A stretch of 34,002 bases of DNA, from contig JAFUGM010000017.1 of NCBI GenBank assembly GCA_017469355.1, positions 1 through 34,002 on the forward strand, read 5' to 3'. A program made the position numbers and the translations under genes. This document shows, one piece after another, positions 1 through 7,568 of this stretch. Under the pieces are notes generated by a model. The model was not told where the DNA came from, searched no databases, and saw only the letters and a list, made by a program, of their open reading frames with translations. Source of the stretch: Solobacterium sp. (GTDB lineage: Bacteria; Bacillota_I; Bacilli_A; Erysipelotrichales; Erysipelotrichaceae). Each line of letters starts with the position of its first letter. Position 1 is the stretch's first letter.

Positions 1-75
1 ACCGTAATAGGGATACTCAGTGTACAGTTCTGTGTCCATCATACCCAAATTATAAATGAGCAGGAACTTACGCAT
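1..75 (-). CDS. Possible N-terminus of an unidentified protein, cut by the window start
   Basis: Reading the minus strand from the ATG at 75-73 gives 25 codons open to the window edge, starting MRKFLLIYNLGMMDTELYTE and continuing tyrosine-rich. Codon choice (AAG, TTC, CTG, GAA) resembles the other genes here. The nearest upstream in-frame stop is at 93-91, so no longer start exists, and no good Shine-Dalgarno is visible. No family is recognised. Against this reading, two hairpins with T-tracts on the plus strand lie just beyond (95-161), which could instead end a plus-strand gene that stops at about 57-59. The call is therefore tentative. Confidence 0.3.
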   Translation of the reverse strand, partial: MRKFLLIYNLGMMDTELYTEYPYYG

Positions 76-94
76 CTGCTCAATATCTATTTAT

Positions 95-123
95 GGGCAC
101 GAAGTGCCCTTTTGTTCTTTTCA
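95..123 (+). terminator. Intrinsic terminator
   Basis: Perfect 6-bp stem GGGCAC (95-100) / GTGCCC (104-109) with a GAA loop, followed by a T-rich tract to about 123. It points along the plus strand, so it would end a transcript entering from before the window. Confidence 0.6.
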
Positions 124-131
124 ACAAGAAA

Positions 132-161
132 ACCGGAACTGTGAGTTCCGGTCATTTTTTT
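132..161. terminator. Bidirectional intrinsic terminator
   Basis: Perfect 9-bp stem ACCGGAACT (132-140) / AGTTCCGGT (144-152) with a 3-nt loop. On the plus strand it is followed by CA and seven T (155-161). On the minus strand it is followed by four T, so it can also end the tRNA-Ile/tRNA-Ala transcript. Confidence 0.7.
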
Positions 162-190
162 ATGGTGCCGATGATGATCAGCGTGCCATT

Positions 191-216
191 ACGCACGAGC
201 GCTCGAGTTCGTGCGT
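191..216. repeat. Inverted repeat downstream of tRNA-Ala
   Basis: Arms ACGCACGA (191-198) and TCGTGCGT (209-216) are perfectly complementary. The repeat lies 12 bases beyond the 3' end of tRNA-Ala. There is no T-tract, so it is more likely a processing or structural hairpin in the tRNA precursor than a terminator. Confidence 0.45.
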
Positions 217-227
217 GTGTCCTTAAG

Positions 228-300
228 TGGAGCTAAGGAGGATCGAACTCCTGACCCCCTGCTTGCAAAGCAGGTGCTCTCCCAGCTGAGCTATAACCCC
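228..300 (-). tRNA. tRNA-Ala (anticodon UGC)
   Basis: The reverse complement folds as a 73-nt tRNA. The acceptor stem is GGGGTTA with TAGCTCC and includes the G3-U70 wobble that identifies alanine tRNAs. The D-arm TAGCTCAG, anticodon loop TTTGCAA and T-loop GGTTCGATCC style are typical. The 3' CCA is not encoded. It follows tRNA-Ile by 24 bases, the Ile-Ala order usually found in rRNA spacers, but no 16S or 23S sequence is present here. Confidence 0.96.
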
Positions 301-324
301 ATGTATATTTAACCTGAATAGAAA

Positions 325-401
<77 letters not shown>

Positions 402-423
402 ATTTCTCTTCAAGTGCTTAATC

Positions 424-452
424 ATATTATCAAAGGGGTTTTACAAAGTCAA
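424..452 (-). promoter_or_regulatory. Promoter of the tRNA-Ile/tRNA-Ala transcript
   Basis: On the minus strand, TTGACT (452-447) and TAATAT (429-424) are separated by exactly 17 bases, close to the sigma-A consensus. The predicted start is about 16 bases upstream of the mature tRNA-Ile 5' end. Confidence 0.8.
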
Positions 453-471
453 TCATAAATTTAAAAAAAGT

Positions 472-500
472 TTGTCCAATTTTGTAGGGTTCGTTATAGG
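472..500 (+). promoter_or_regulatory. Promoter of the small multidrug-export family gene
   Basis: TTGTCC (472-477), a 17-base spacer, then TATAGG (495-500). It lies back to back with the tRNA promoter and about 70 bases before the gene start. Confidence 0.55.
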
Positions 501-575
501 TTATGACAATTGGTTTACTGCAGGTTCCCGAATCGGGTAGAATAGGAAAGTCGTTTGAACTGGAGACCTGTAGTT

Positions 576-1070
576 ATGGAAAGTTTTATTGCCTGGTTTA
601 TGAGTACGATCGGCCAACATATTTCTGCGGAGTGGGCCGTATTTATTGTTAGTATGATTCCGCTTGTGGAAGAGCGCGGCGGCCTTCTTCTGGCAAGTAT
701 GCTGGGAATTCCGATGTGGCGAGGAATTCTGTTCTGTGTTCTTGGAAATATCTTTCCGATTCCGTTTATTCTTCTGTTTATCAAGAAGATCTTCCACTGG
801 ATGGCAGAACATCATCTGTCTGGAATCGTGGCGAAGATGGAAGAGAAAGCCGCGAAGAATAAACCGAAGATTGACCGGTATGGGATGTGGGGACTGCTGC
901 TCTTTGTCGGAATTCCGCTGCCTGGTACCGGTGCCTGGACCGGAGCGTTAGTCGCATCGCTGTTTGACATGGATCTCAAGCGAGCCAGTCTTTCTATCCT
1001 GTTAGGTATCTTCCTTGCGGCGGTGATCATGACGATCGTATCCTATGGTGCACTTGGCAGTCTGTTCTGA
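576..1070 (+). CDS. Small multidrug-export (Sm_multidrug_ex, COG2426) family membrane protein
   Basis: A hydrophobic protein of 164 residues. The pattern of an N-terminal hydrophobic stretch, the conserved segment IPLVEERGGLLLASMLGIP and a second conserved segment with PLPGTGAWTGAL matches the COG2426 family of small integral membrane proteins. That family is named for putative drug export; its substrate is not established. The ATG at 576 is preferred because the family normally begins just before this hydrophobic segment and GGAG sits 10 bases upstream. A TTG at 555 with AGGAAAG before it would add seven residues. It is a single-gene unit with its own promoter and terminator. Confidence 0.85.
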   Translation: MESFIAWFMSTIGQHISAEWAVFIVSMIPLVEERGGLLLASMLGIPMWRGILFCVLGNIFPIPFILLFIKKIFHWMAEHHLSGIVAKMEEKAAKNKPKIDRYGMWGLLLFVGIPLPGTGAWTGALVASLFDMDLKRASLSILLGIFLAAVIMTIVSYGALGSLF

Positions 1071-1096
1071 GGGATGAATAATCCCTTTTTCTTTTT
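1070..1096 (+). terminator. Terminator of the multidrug-export family gene
   Basis: Stem AGGGAT (1070-1075) / ATCCCT (1081-1086), loop GAATA, followed by T5-C-T5. The stem starts on the last base of the stop codon. Confidence 0.8.
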
Positions 1097-1284
1097 GAAA
1101 ACAGGACAAATTCATGATGGGATGAATTGATGGTAAATACACAAAAATAGTGGCATAGTGTGATAAATACGCAATAAATCATCCTCTGAATCTTGAAAAT
1201 TGTTTCATTTTTAAATAAATTCATCCTAAAAATTAGAAAAAATATGGATTTTTGTGAGAATTCATTCTCTTTTTTTGGTATAAA
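1097..1284 (+). promoter_or_regulatory. AT-rich non-coding stretch with a candidate -10 box
   Basis: No convincing ORF is seen. The sequence is strongly A+T-rich with runs of A and T up to 1277, as in an UP-element-rich promoter, and ends in TATAAA (1279-1284). A TTGTGA occurs 21 bases upstream of the TATAAA, which is too far for a normal -35 box. A small inverted repeat ATTCAT/ATGAAT lies near 1111-1128. It is taken as the promoter region of the RNA that follows. Confidence 0.4.
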
Positions 1285-1290
1285 CAAGGT

Positions 1291-1490
1291 CGTAGCCAGG
1301 AAGGGGATTAACAACACCTGGTGAAGGGGTTCGTTCTTGCAGAACCCGGCAACAGCGGGTTTACCTGCGATGACCGGAGAGGTGCAGTACGAACATTGAT
1401 TTCCTTCAGATCTTCGTGATCTGTCTGAAATACATTCATTCATAATTCTGATTCGAGATTAAGTCGCTTGTGGTAGGGCGGCTTTTTCTC
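1291..1490 (+). ncRNA. Candidate structured non-coding RNA of about 200 nt, family unknown
   Basis: There is no ORF, but the stretch has dense complementarity. Stem CCAGG (1296-1300) pairs with CCTGG (1317-1321). GTTCGT (1329-1334) pairs with ACGAAC (1389-1394) and encloses two hairpins: AACCCG (1343-1348) / CGGGTT (1356-1361), and CTGC-ACC (1365-1375) / GGT-GCAG (1381-1387). A further hairpin is CAGATC (1407-1412) / GATCTG (1418-1423). It ends in a terminator at 1462-1487. GAACCC (1342-1347) could alternatively pair with GGGTTC (1327-1332), so two folds compete. It does not match tmRNA, RNase P RNA, T-box or common riboswitch signatures as I know them. Confidence 0.5.
1462..1490 (+). terminator. 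Terminator of the candidate RNA, overlapping the ispD promoter
   Basis: AGTCGC (1462-1467) pairs with GCGGCT (1478-1483) through one G-U pair, followed by a T-rich tail. The ispD -10 box begins four bases after the tail. Confidence 0.7.
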
Positions 1491-1493
1491 TTC

Positions 1494-1499
1494 TATAAT
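1494..1499 (+). promoter_or_regulatory. ispD -10 box placed for a leaderless transcript
   Basis: A perfect TATAAT ends 6 bases before the ispD ATG, so initiation 7 bases downstream would fall on the A of the start codon (1506). The best -35 candidate, TTGTGG (1468-1473), is 20 bases away. There is no Shine-Dalgarno. Confidence 0.6.
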
Positions 1500-1505
1500 A
1501 CGGGT

Positions 1506-2144
1506 ATGAACTACACCGCATTGATTGTTGCTGCAGGAGCCGGGACCCGCATGGGGCTTGGTTATAACAAGGCATATTACCGGATAAAAGATGGGAAAAC
1601 GATTCTCGAACATTCCATGGCTCTGTTTGAACAGGATCCAGATTGCGTACAGCTTGTGATTGTGACGGATTCCGAAATGTATCGCCGGGAAACCGGTACG
1701 GATACGGAAGGGTGTATTGTGATTGTGCAGGGTGGTTCCACCCGTGAGGAAAGTGTATGGAATGGACTTCAGGCCGTACTTGCGGATACCGTGTTCATTC
1801 ATGATGGAGCACGTCCATTTCTATCCCAAGAGAACCTTGACGATCTCAAACAGGCGATGAAAACCGAATTCGCCGCATGTCTTGCGGTTCCGTGTAAGGA
1901 TACGATCAAGGTAATTGAAGATGGATATATCACTTCCACATTGCCAAGAGAGACCCTTGCGGCGGCACAGACGCCTCAGTGTTTCCGCACTGATCTTATT
2001 CTCTCCTCTATGGCAAAAGCCCGGGCAGATGGCTTTGAGGCGACCGATGACAGTTCCATAGTGGAAAAGTATTCTGAGGTGCGAGTCAAGCTTGTGACAG
2101 GCAGTTATGCCAACCGGAAAATCACAACCGCAGAAGATTTATAA
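1506..2144 (+). CDS. ispD: 2-C-methyl-D-erythritol 4-phosphate cytidylyltransferase
   Basis: The 212-residue protein carries the IspD signature set: N-terminal nucleotide-binding loop VAAGAGTRMG, QGGSTREESVWNGL, VFIHDGARPF, a PCKDTIK stretch, TPQCF and a C-terminal KITTAEDL. It transfers CMP from CTP to methylerythritol 4-phosphate in the non-mevalonate isoprenoid pathway, in the cytoplasm. The length is slightly short for the family (about 230). The ATG at 1506 is chosen because the conserved loop begins six residues in and a TATAAT lies directly before it; an in-frame GTG at 1470 would start inside the preceding terminator. Confidence 0.92.
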   Translation: MNYTALIVAAGAGTRMGLGYNKAYYRIKDGKTILEHSMALFEQDPDCVQLVIVTDSEMYRRETGTDTEGCIVIVQGGSTREESVWNGLQAVLADTVFIHDGARPFLSQENLDDLKQAMKTEFAACLAVPCKDTIKVIEDGYITSTLPRETLAAAQTPQCFRTDLILSSMAKARADGFEATDDSSIVEKYSEVRVKLVTGSYANRKITTAEDL

Positions 2145-2163
2145 AAACCGAACGGGGAACTTT

Positions 2164-2203
2164 AACCTCCTGTCGCTAAATATTAAGCAGAGGAGGTTTT
2201 TTT
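2164..2203 (+). terminator. Hairpin-plus-T-tract whose 3' arm contains the comFA Shine-Dalgarno
   Basis: AACCTCCT (2164-2171) pairs with AGGAGGTT (2191-2198), followed by an unbroken T run to 2203; the comFA ATG is at 2204. The same bases AGGAGG serve as the ribosome binding site, so folding both terminates transcription and hides the start of comFA. Confidence 0.75.
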
Positions 2204-3346
2204 ATGAGATGTCCACGATGTCTGAATGCCGACCAGGAATTCTTCTATCACGGAAGTAAGGGCTGGTATTGCCGGAAGTGTATTTCCTTTGGCCGGGCAC
2301 TGCTGGAGGAAGATCGAGAACCGGCACAGCTTTCTCCCATTCACGAAGGAAGCGAAGAGTATTCGATTCCCTATCCGTTAACGGCCGATCAGAAGCGCAT
2401 TTCACACCAGTGCGCAGAGGCGATCGATGAGAAGGATGTACTTCTCTATTGCGTATGCGGGGCGGGAAAGACAGAACTTGTGACCGAAAGCATTTCAAAG
2501 ATGCTGAGACAGGGAAAGAAAGTGGGGTTTGCGATTCCCCGCAGGCAGGTGGTGCTGGAACTGCGGGAACGGCTTGCGGGATATTTTCCATATGCCAAAG
2601 TGATTGCGGTATGTGGCGGGCATACTGAAGAAACAGATGGCGATCTGATTATCTGCACCACCCATCAGACCTATCGCTACTATCAGGCATTTGATCTTCT
2701 GATTCTGGATGAGCCGGATGCGTTTCCCTTTCGGGGGAATGCGGTATTACATGGAATCGCGAAAACCTCATGCCAAGGCAGAATGATCTATCTTACCGCA
2801 ACGCCAGACGCGATACTTCGCAAGCGCGTGGAACAGGGAACACTGGCCTGTCTTCGCTTGAACCGCAGGGCGCATGGTCATGACCTTCCGGTACCGGTGC
2901 TTGAGACCGGGAGTCTTCCAGTGCTGCTCATCAAGCTGGTACGTTGGCTTCATCAACATGATTCACCCCGCATGGTATTTGTGCCGACGATTCACGAAGC
3001 GGATCTGCTTCAACGATTTCTTTCTCTGTTCATGCCATGCATGAAGGTTACTTCGAAGAGCCCGGATCGGGATGAGATCATAGAGAAGTTTCGGAACCAG
3101 AAAGATGGAATCATCGTAACGACCACCGTCATGGAGCGGGGCGTAACGATTCCGGGTGTGGATGTCTGTGTGTTCCATGCGGATCATGAAGTATTCGATG
3201 TCGCAAGTTTGATACAGATGGCAGGCCGGGTTGGCAGGACATTTGATCATCCTGATGGGGATGTGCTGTTTCTGTTGGAAGAGAAAAGTCACACGGCAGA
3301 TCGATGCCGTGATGAGCTGATGGAGGCGAACCGATGCGCTGCTTGA
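2204..3346 (+). CDS. comFA: ComFA-type competence DNA helicase/translocase
   Basis: A 380-residue superfamily 2 ATPase. An N-terminal Cys4 zinc finger (C3, C6, C23, C26) is characteristic of ComFA. It is followed by Walker A GAGKT (86-90), a DEPD box (169-172), motif III YLTATP, motif V TTTVMERGVT and motif VI QMAGRVGRT. ComFA helps pull single-stranded DNA into the cell during transformation, acting at the inner face of the membrane with ComFC. It is somewhat shorter than Bacillus ComFA (about 460). The start is set by AGGAGG, which lies within a hairpin. comFC overlaps its end by 13 bases. Confidence 0.9.
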   Translation: MRCPRCLNADQEFFYHGSKGWYCRKCISFGRALLEEDREPAQLSPIHEGSEEYSIPYPLTADQKRISHQCAEAIDEKDVLLYCVCGAGKTELVTESISKMLRQGKKVGFAIPRRQVVLELRERLAGYFPYAKVIAVCGGHTEETDGDLIICTTHQTYRYYQAFDLLILDEPDAFPFRGNAVLHGIAKTSCQGRMIYLTATPDAILRKRVEQGTLACLRLNRRAHGHDLPVPVLETGSLPVLLIKLVRWLHQHDSPRMVFVPTIHEADLLQRFLSLFMPCMKVTSKSPDRDEIIEKFRNQKDGIIVTTTVMERGVTIPGVDVCVFHADHEVFDVASLIQMAGRVGRTFDHPDGDVLFLLEEKSHTADRCRDELMEANRCAA

Positions 3347-3945
3347 TGTGTGGAAGGCCGATGTATACTACGACAATCAATGATCTGTTTTCCCGTCAGG
3401 ATGTACTTTGTGCGCAGTGTCGAGCGGAATGGAAACGGCTGAATCGGACGCTACGCTTTGAAGGAAAGAAACTCCATGTGCTGTATGAATACAATCCCGC
3501 ATTCGCTTCCTGTCTGCTTCAGTATAAGGAATGCATGGATGAAGCGCTGAAACCGGTCTTTCTATACCCGGACCGCACCGCGTTGAAACTTCGCTATATT
3601 GGACGGACGATACTCTTACTTCCAAGTGAACCACGGAAACTGCAGGAGCGGGGATTCTCTCATCTTGCGGGAATGTTTGAGGGGCTTGGATTACCGGTTC
3701 TGGAGCCGTTTTACAAGGATGAAGAGCGCAGTCAGAAAGGTCACAGCGCAAAGGAGAGAGAAGCGATGATCAAGCATATACGTCTAAAAACCGGCATTAC
3801 CCTTCCCAAGCATGTGGTGCTGGCAGATGATGTGATCACAACCGGCTCTACCATGAAAGGGGCGCTGTCTGTACTGCCGGAAAGAACAGATGTGGTGCTG
3901 TTTTCTGTTGCCATGGCCCTAAGACAACACCAGGGGATTTCTTGA
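3334..3945 (+). CDS. comFC: ComFC/GntX-family amidophosphoribosyltransferase-like competence protein
   Basis: The 203-residue protein opens with a Cys4 motif (C3, C6, C26, C29), has the family segment QERGFSHLA, and near the C-terminus the PRPP-binding loop VVLADDVITTGST. ComFC partners ComFA in DNA uptake. The start overlaps comFA by 13 bases, with GGAGG placed inside comFA. In Bacillus the hpf (raiA) gene lies between the comF genes and secA; here only 60 bases separate comFC and secA, so it is absent from this spot. Confidence 0.88.
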   Translation: MRCLMCGRPMYTTTINDLFSRQDVLCAQCRAEWKRLNRTLRFEGKKLHVLYEYNPAFASCLLQYKECMDEALKPVFLYPDRTALKLRYIGRTILLLPSEPRKLQERGFSHLAGMFEGLGLPVLEPFYKDEERSQKGHSAKEREAMIKHIRLKTGITLPKHVVLADDVITTGSTMKGALSVLPERTDVVLFSVAMALRQHQGIS

Positions 3946-3970
3946 ATCCCCTATTATATAAAGTTATAAT
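3933..3970 (+). promoter_or_regulatory. secA promoter overlapping the comFC stop and a hairpin
   Basis: TTGAAT (3942-3947), 17 bases, TATAAT (3965-3970): a near-consensus sigma-A promoter. Its -35 box contains the comFC TGA (3943-3945) and most of it lies in the 3' arm and loop of the hairpin GGGGATT (3933-3939) / AATCCCC (3945-3951), which may act as a weak comFC terminator. Confidence 0.75.
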
Positions 3971-4005
3971 GATCACGCTGATTTGATGATCAGGAGGTTT
4001 TAATT

Positions 4006-6399
4006 ATGGCTGGAATCTTAGACAAATTAATGAACGTAGACGGCCGCCGTCTGAAAGAGATTGAAAAGAAGATCAAGCCAGTGCTTGAGCTGGAAGATAA
4101 ATACGCTGCGATGAGCGATGAGGAACTGAAAGCAGAGACGCCTCGGTTACGGGCGCTGCTTGCGGAAGGGAAGACCACCGATGATATTCTTCCTGAAGCC
4201 TTTGCGACTGCGCGTGAAGCGTGCCGCAGAGTTATTGGGGAATACCCGTATCCGGTTCAGGTGATGGGCGCTGCTGTTATGCAGGGAGGCGACATCGCCG
4301 AAATGAAGACCGGTGAAGGTAAGACCCTGACCTCAGTTATGGCCGTCTATCTGAACGCATTGGAAGGAAATGGTGTTCATGTTGTTACGGTAAACGAATA
4401 TCTATCCGAACGTGACAGTGAGTGGATGGGACAGATTCATCGTTTTCTGGGTCTTACCGTAGGGCTGAATCTGCGCCAGCTTTCCCCGGCACAGAAGCGG
4501 GCTGCGTATAACTGTGACATCACATATACGACCAACTCGGAGCTTGGCTTTGACTATCTTCGTGACAACATGGTCAAAAATGCGAAGGATCGTGTTCAGC
4601 GGGGGCTGAACTTTGCGCTGGTGGATGAAGTTGACTCCATCCTGATTGATGAATCCCGTACACCATTGATTATTTCCGGCGGAATGCGGCAGACAGCCAA
4701 CCTGTATCTTCAGGCAGACCGGTTCGCCAAGAGCCTCCACGAACAGATTTCCGAAGGCGATGAGGTCATCAAGCCCGGAGAATATGAAGTGGATGTGAAA
4801 TCGAGAACGGTTCAGCTGACCGAGGCGGGCGTTGCCCGGGCAGAAAAAGTCTTCCGGGTCGACAATCTGTATAACCTCGAACATACGCAGTTATTACATC
4901 GCATCGGACAGGCGCTCAAGGCGAACTACGTCATGATGAAGGATGTGGAATATGTCGTTGATACAGAAAATGATGAAATCAATATCGTCGATCCTAATAC
5001 CGGCCGTCTGATGAAAGGCCGGGAGTGGTCCGATGGTCTTCATCAGGCCGTATGCGCAAAGGAAGGAATTTCCATTCGTCAGGAAACCACCATTCTTGCG
5101 ACGATTACCTATCAGAACTTCTTCCGTCTTTACAACAAACTCGCCGGTATGACCGGTACTGCGAAAACCGAGGAAGAAGAATTCCGTGAGATCTATAACA
5201 TGTTGGTTTATGAGATTCCGACCAACCGACCGGTTGCCCGGATTGATCAACCGGATGCGATCTTTGGCACAAAAGATGCCAAGTTCCGCGCATTGGTGGA
5301 AGAAGTGAAGGAACGTCATGAGAAAGGCCAGCCGGTACTAGTCGGTACGATTGCGGTAGAAACCTCGGAACTCATCCATGATCTGTTGAAAAAAGAAAAG
5401 ATCCGTCATGAAGTGCTCAACGCGAAGAATCACGCAAGAGAAGCGGACATTATCGCCAAGGCAGGTCAGCGTGGTGCGGTAACCATCGCCACCAACATGG
5501 CAGGCCGTGGTACTGATATCAAACTCGGGGAAGGCGTACGTGAACTGGGCGGTCTTTGTGTGCTGGGCAGTGAGCGTCATGAATCCAGACGTATTGATAA
5601 TCAGCTCCGTGGACGTTCGGGACGTCAGGGCGACCCGGGTGAATCCAGATTCTATGTCAGTGTGCAGGATGATCTGATGGTTCGGTTTGGCAGCGAACGT
5701 CTGGAAGGAATATTCAAATCCCTTGGTGATACTGCGGTTGAATCAAAAACCGTCACGAAGTCCATCAACTCTGCACAGAAGCGTGTGGAGGGTGTAAACT
5801 TTGATGCCCGTAAGACACTGCTTCAGTATGACGATGTTCTCCGCCAGCAGCGTGAGGTCATGTACGATCAGAGAAACTACATTCTCGATAATGAGGATGT
5901 ACATACGGTCATTCGTCAGATGTTTGAACGGGTGATCTCAGATACGGTAGGTGCCAATATCGACTTCGAATCCCGCAATGGGGATCTGAATGTGAAGGGA
6001 CTGCTCGACTCCTTGAAGAAGATAGGCTTTGCGGATCTGTTTACGGAAACAGATCTATTGGGAAAGAGCCCGGAAGAGGCAGTCGCCGTAATTAACGACA
6101 AGGCATGGAATGCCTATGACAGGAAGATTGAACCGGTCCGTGAACAGATGCGCGGATTTGAGCGGAATATGTCACTGGAAGTGATCGATCGGGCATGGGT
6201 GGATCACATTGACATGATGTCTAAGCTTCGTGATGGAATTGGCTTACGAAGCTATGCCCAGGACAATCCGCTTCAGGCCTATGTGACAGAAGGCTTCCAG
6301 ATGTTTGAAAACATGATGCACAACATCGCACAGGACATCGTTGCCTACTGTATGAACATCCGGATCGTGATCAATCAGGAACAGCCGAAACAGGCATAA
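4006..6399 (+). CDS. secA: Preprotein translocase ATPase SecA
   Basis: A 797-residue SecA. Walker A lies in EMKTGEGKTLTS (about 99-110), with GDIAEMKTGEGKT and the DEAD-type VDEVDSILIDE near residue 207. Downstream are AGMTGTAKTEEEEF, the NMAGRGTDIKLG motif and QLRGRSGRQGDPGESRFY. It drives secretory proteins through SecYEG using ATP. The start is set by AGGAGG 9 bases upstream. The protein stops at ...INQEQPKQA and has no C-terminal Cys-rich zinc motif, so SecB/phospholipid tail contacts are likely missing. prfB follows after 9 bases. Confidence 0.97.
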   Translation: MAGILDKLMNVDGRRLKEIEKKIKPVLELEDKYAAMSDEELKAETPRLRALLAEGKTTDDILPEAFATAREACRRVIGEYPYPVQVMGAAVMQGGDIAEMKTGEGKTLTSVMAVYLNALEGNGVHVVTVNEYLSERDSEWMGQIHRFLGLTVGLNLRQLSPAQKRAAYNCDITYTTNSELGFDYLRDNMVKNAKDRVQRGLNFALVDEVDSILIDESRTPLIISGGMRQTANLYLQADRFAKSLHEQISEGDEVIKPGEYEVDVKSRTVQLTEAGVARAEKVFRVDNLYNLEHTQLLHRIGQALKANYVMMKDVEYVVDTENDEINIVDPNTGRLMKGREWSDGLHQAVCAKEGISIRQETTILATITYQNFFRLYNKLAGMTGTAKTEEEEFREIYNMLVYEIPTNRPVARIDQPDAIFGTKDAKFRALVEEVKERHEKGQPVLVGTIAVETSELIHDLLKKEKIRHEVLNAKNHAREADIIAKAGQRGAVTIATNMAGRGTDIKLGEGVRELGGLCVLGSERHESRRIDNQLRGRSGRQGDPGESRFYVSVQDDLMVRFGSERLEGIFKSLGDTAVESKTVTKSINSAQKRVEGVNFDARKTLLQYDDVLRQQREVMYDQRNYILDNEDVHTVIRQMFERVISDTVGANIDFESRNGDLNVKGLLDSLKKIGFADLFTETDLLGKSPEEAVAVINDKAWNAYDRKIEPVREQMRGFERNMSLEVIDRAWVDHIDMMSKLRDGIGLRSYAQDNPLQAYVTEGFQMFENMMHNIAQDIVAYCMNIRIVINQEQPKQA

Positions 6400-6408
6400 G
6401 GAGAACCT

Positions 6409-7510
6409 ATGGAATTGTATGAAATGAAACAGGGCGTAGCCCGCAGCCAGGCAAAAATGGAGCAGCTTGGCTCCTCTCTTTGACCTCGACGGGAAACGAA
6501 ACGAAATTGCGCAGAATGAAGAAGCGATGAGTTCCCCGGACTTCTGGAATGACCAGAAGAAAGCGCAGGCACTCATCCGAAACAACAATGCGATTAAGGC
6601 GCTTGTGGAGAACCATGAGTCGCTTACCGCCGCACTTGCGGATCTTGCGGAATCCATTGCGGAACTCAACCAGTCCTTTGACAGTGATCTTGCGGATCTT
6701 GTGGAAGAGGAATACCGGAGTGTGATGAAGGACTTCGACGCCTTTGAAATTCAGGTATTGCTCAGTGGCCCGTATGATAACCACAACTGTATTCTGGAAA
6801 TTCATCCGGGTGCCGGAGGAACGGAAGCGATGGACTGGGCGGGAATGTTATACCGCATGTATGTCCGCTGGGCAGAGCGTAAGGGCTTCAAGATCACCGT
6901 TCTGGATTACCAGGATGGAGAAGAAGCAGGAATGAAATCCTGCAGCCTTCAGATTGAAGGCCCCATGGCATATGGCTATCTGAAAGCGGAGAACGGTGTC
7001 CATCGTCTGGTACGTATTTCCCCGTTTGACTCCAACGCACGGCGTCATACCAGTTTCGCGAGTGTGGAAGTCATGCCGGAATTTGAAGATGATCTGGATA
7101 TCGAGATTGATGAAAAGGATCTTGAGACCATCACAATGCGTTCCAGTGGTGCCGGCGGACAGCACATCAATAAGACAGATTCAGCGGTACGTATGACCTA
7201 CAAGCCACTGAACATCACCGTCTTCTGTCAGACACAGCGCTCGCAGCTTCAGAACCGTGAAGCGTGCCTGAATATGTTGAAATCCAAGATCCTGCAGATC
7301 CGGATTCAGGAACAGGCACAGAAGATGGCAGAGATTAAGGGAGAAGTAAAGGCGAATGAATGGGGATCTCAGATTCGTTCCTATGTCTTCCAGCCATATA
7401 CGATGGTGAAGGATCTGCGCACCGGCTATGAAGTTGGAAATATTCAGGGAGTCATGGACGGAGATCTGGACGAATTCATCTACAGCTATCTGCGTTCGCA
7501 GATTTCCTGA
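6409..7510 (+). CDS. prfB: Peptide chain release factor 2, expressed by programmed +1 frameshift
   Basis: The first frame runs 24 codons from ATG 6409 to CTT-TGA (6478-6483). The rest is read in the +1 frame from GAC at 6482, giving join(6409..6480, 6482..7510) and 366 residues, normal for RF2. Downstream are the stop-codon recognition tripeptide SPF (in RISPFDSNARRHTSF) and the peptidyl-hydrolysis motif GGQ (in SGAGGQHINKTDSA). RF2 releases peptides at UGA and UAA, and the in-frame UGA makes its synthesis self-regulating. AAGGAG before the ATG overlaps the secA stop, so it is probably co-transcribed with secA. Confidence 0.96.
6459..6484 (+). promoter_or_regulatory. prfB frameshift site with an upstream hairpin
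   Basis: The slip sequence is CTT-TGA-C (6478-6484). The usual stimulatory AGGGGG Shine-Dalgarno a few bases upstream is absent; the bases before the slip site are GGCTCCTCT. Instead GGAGC (6459-6463) pairs with GCTCC (6470-6474), ending 3 bases before the slippery codon. Confidence 0.75.
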
Positions 7511-7520
7511 TTCAGCCGTA

Positions 7521-7540
7521 GTCCTGTAATCACACAGGAC
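7521..7540 (+). repeat. Inverted repeat between prfB and the fusion gene
   Basis: GTCCTGT pairs with ACAGGAC across a 6-base loop. No T-tract follows, so it is probably not a terminator; it may mark processing or a weak pause. Confidence 0.4.
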
Positions 7541-7568
7541 GATCACAGAAACGTATCAGCGGATCGTA

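Noticed and set aside
1342..1362. Resemblance of CCCGGCAACA to an S-box (SAM) riboswitch segment
   Set aside because: The other S-box landmarks are absent and the downstream gene is not a methionine or SAM gene.
1363..1388. Resemblance of ACCGGAGAGGTGCAG to the SRP RNA tip
   Set aside because: The GGAA-type tetraloop and the conserved internal loops of SRP domain IV do not line up.
1027..1443. A 138-codon open frame on the minus strand across the AT-rich gap
   Set aside because: It runs antisense through a terminator and the structured RNA, with low-complexity F/I/N-rich composition and no family match.
1470..1505. GTG start for ispD at 1470
   Set aside because: It would begin inside the terminator loop; the extra residues are not part of the IspD family.
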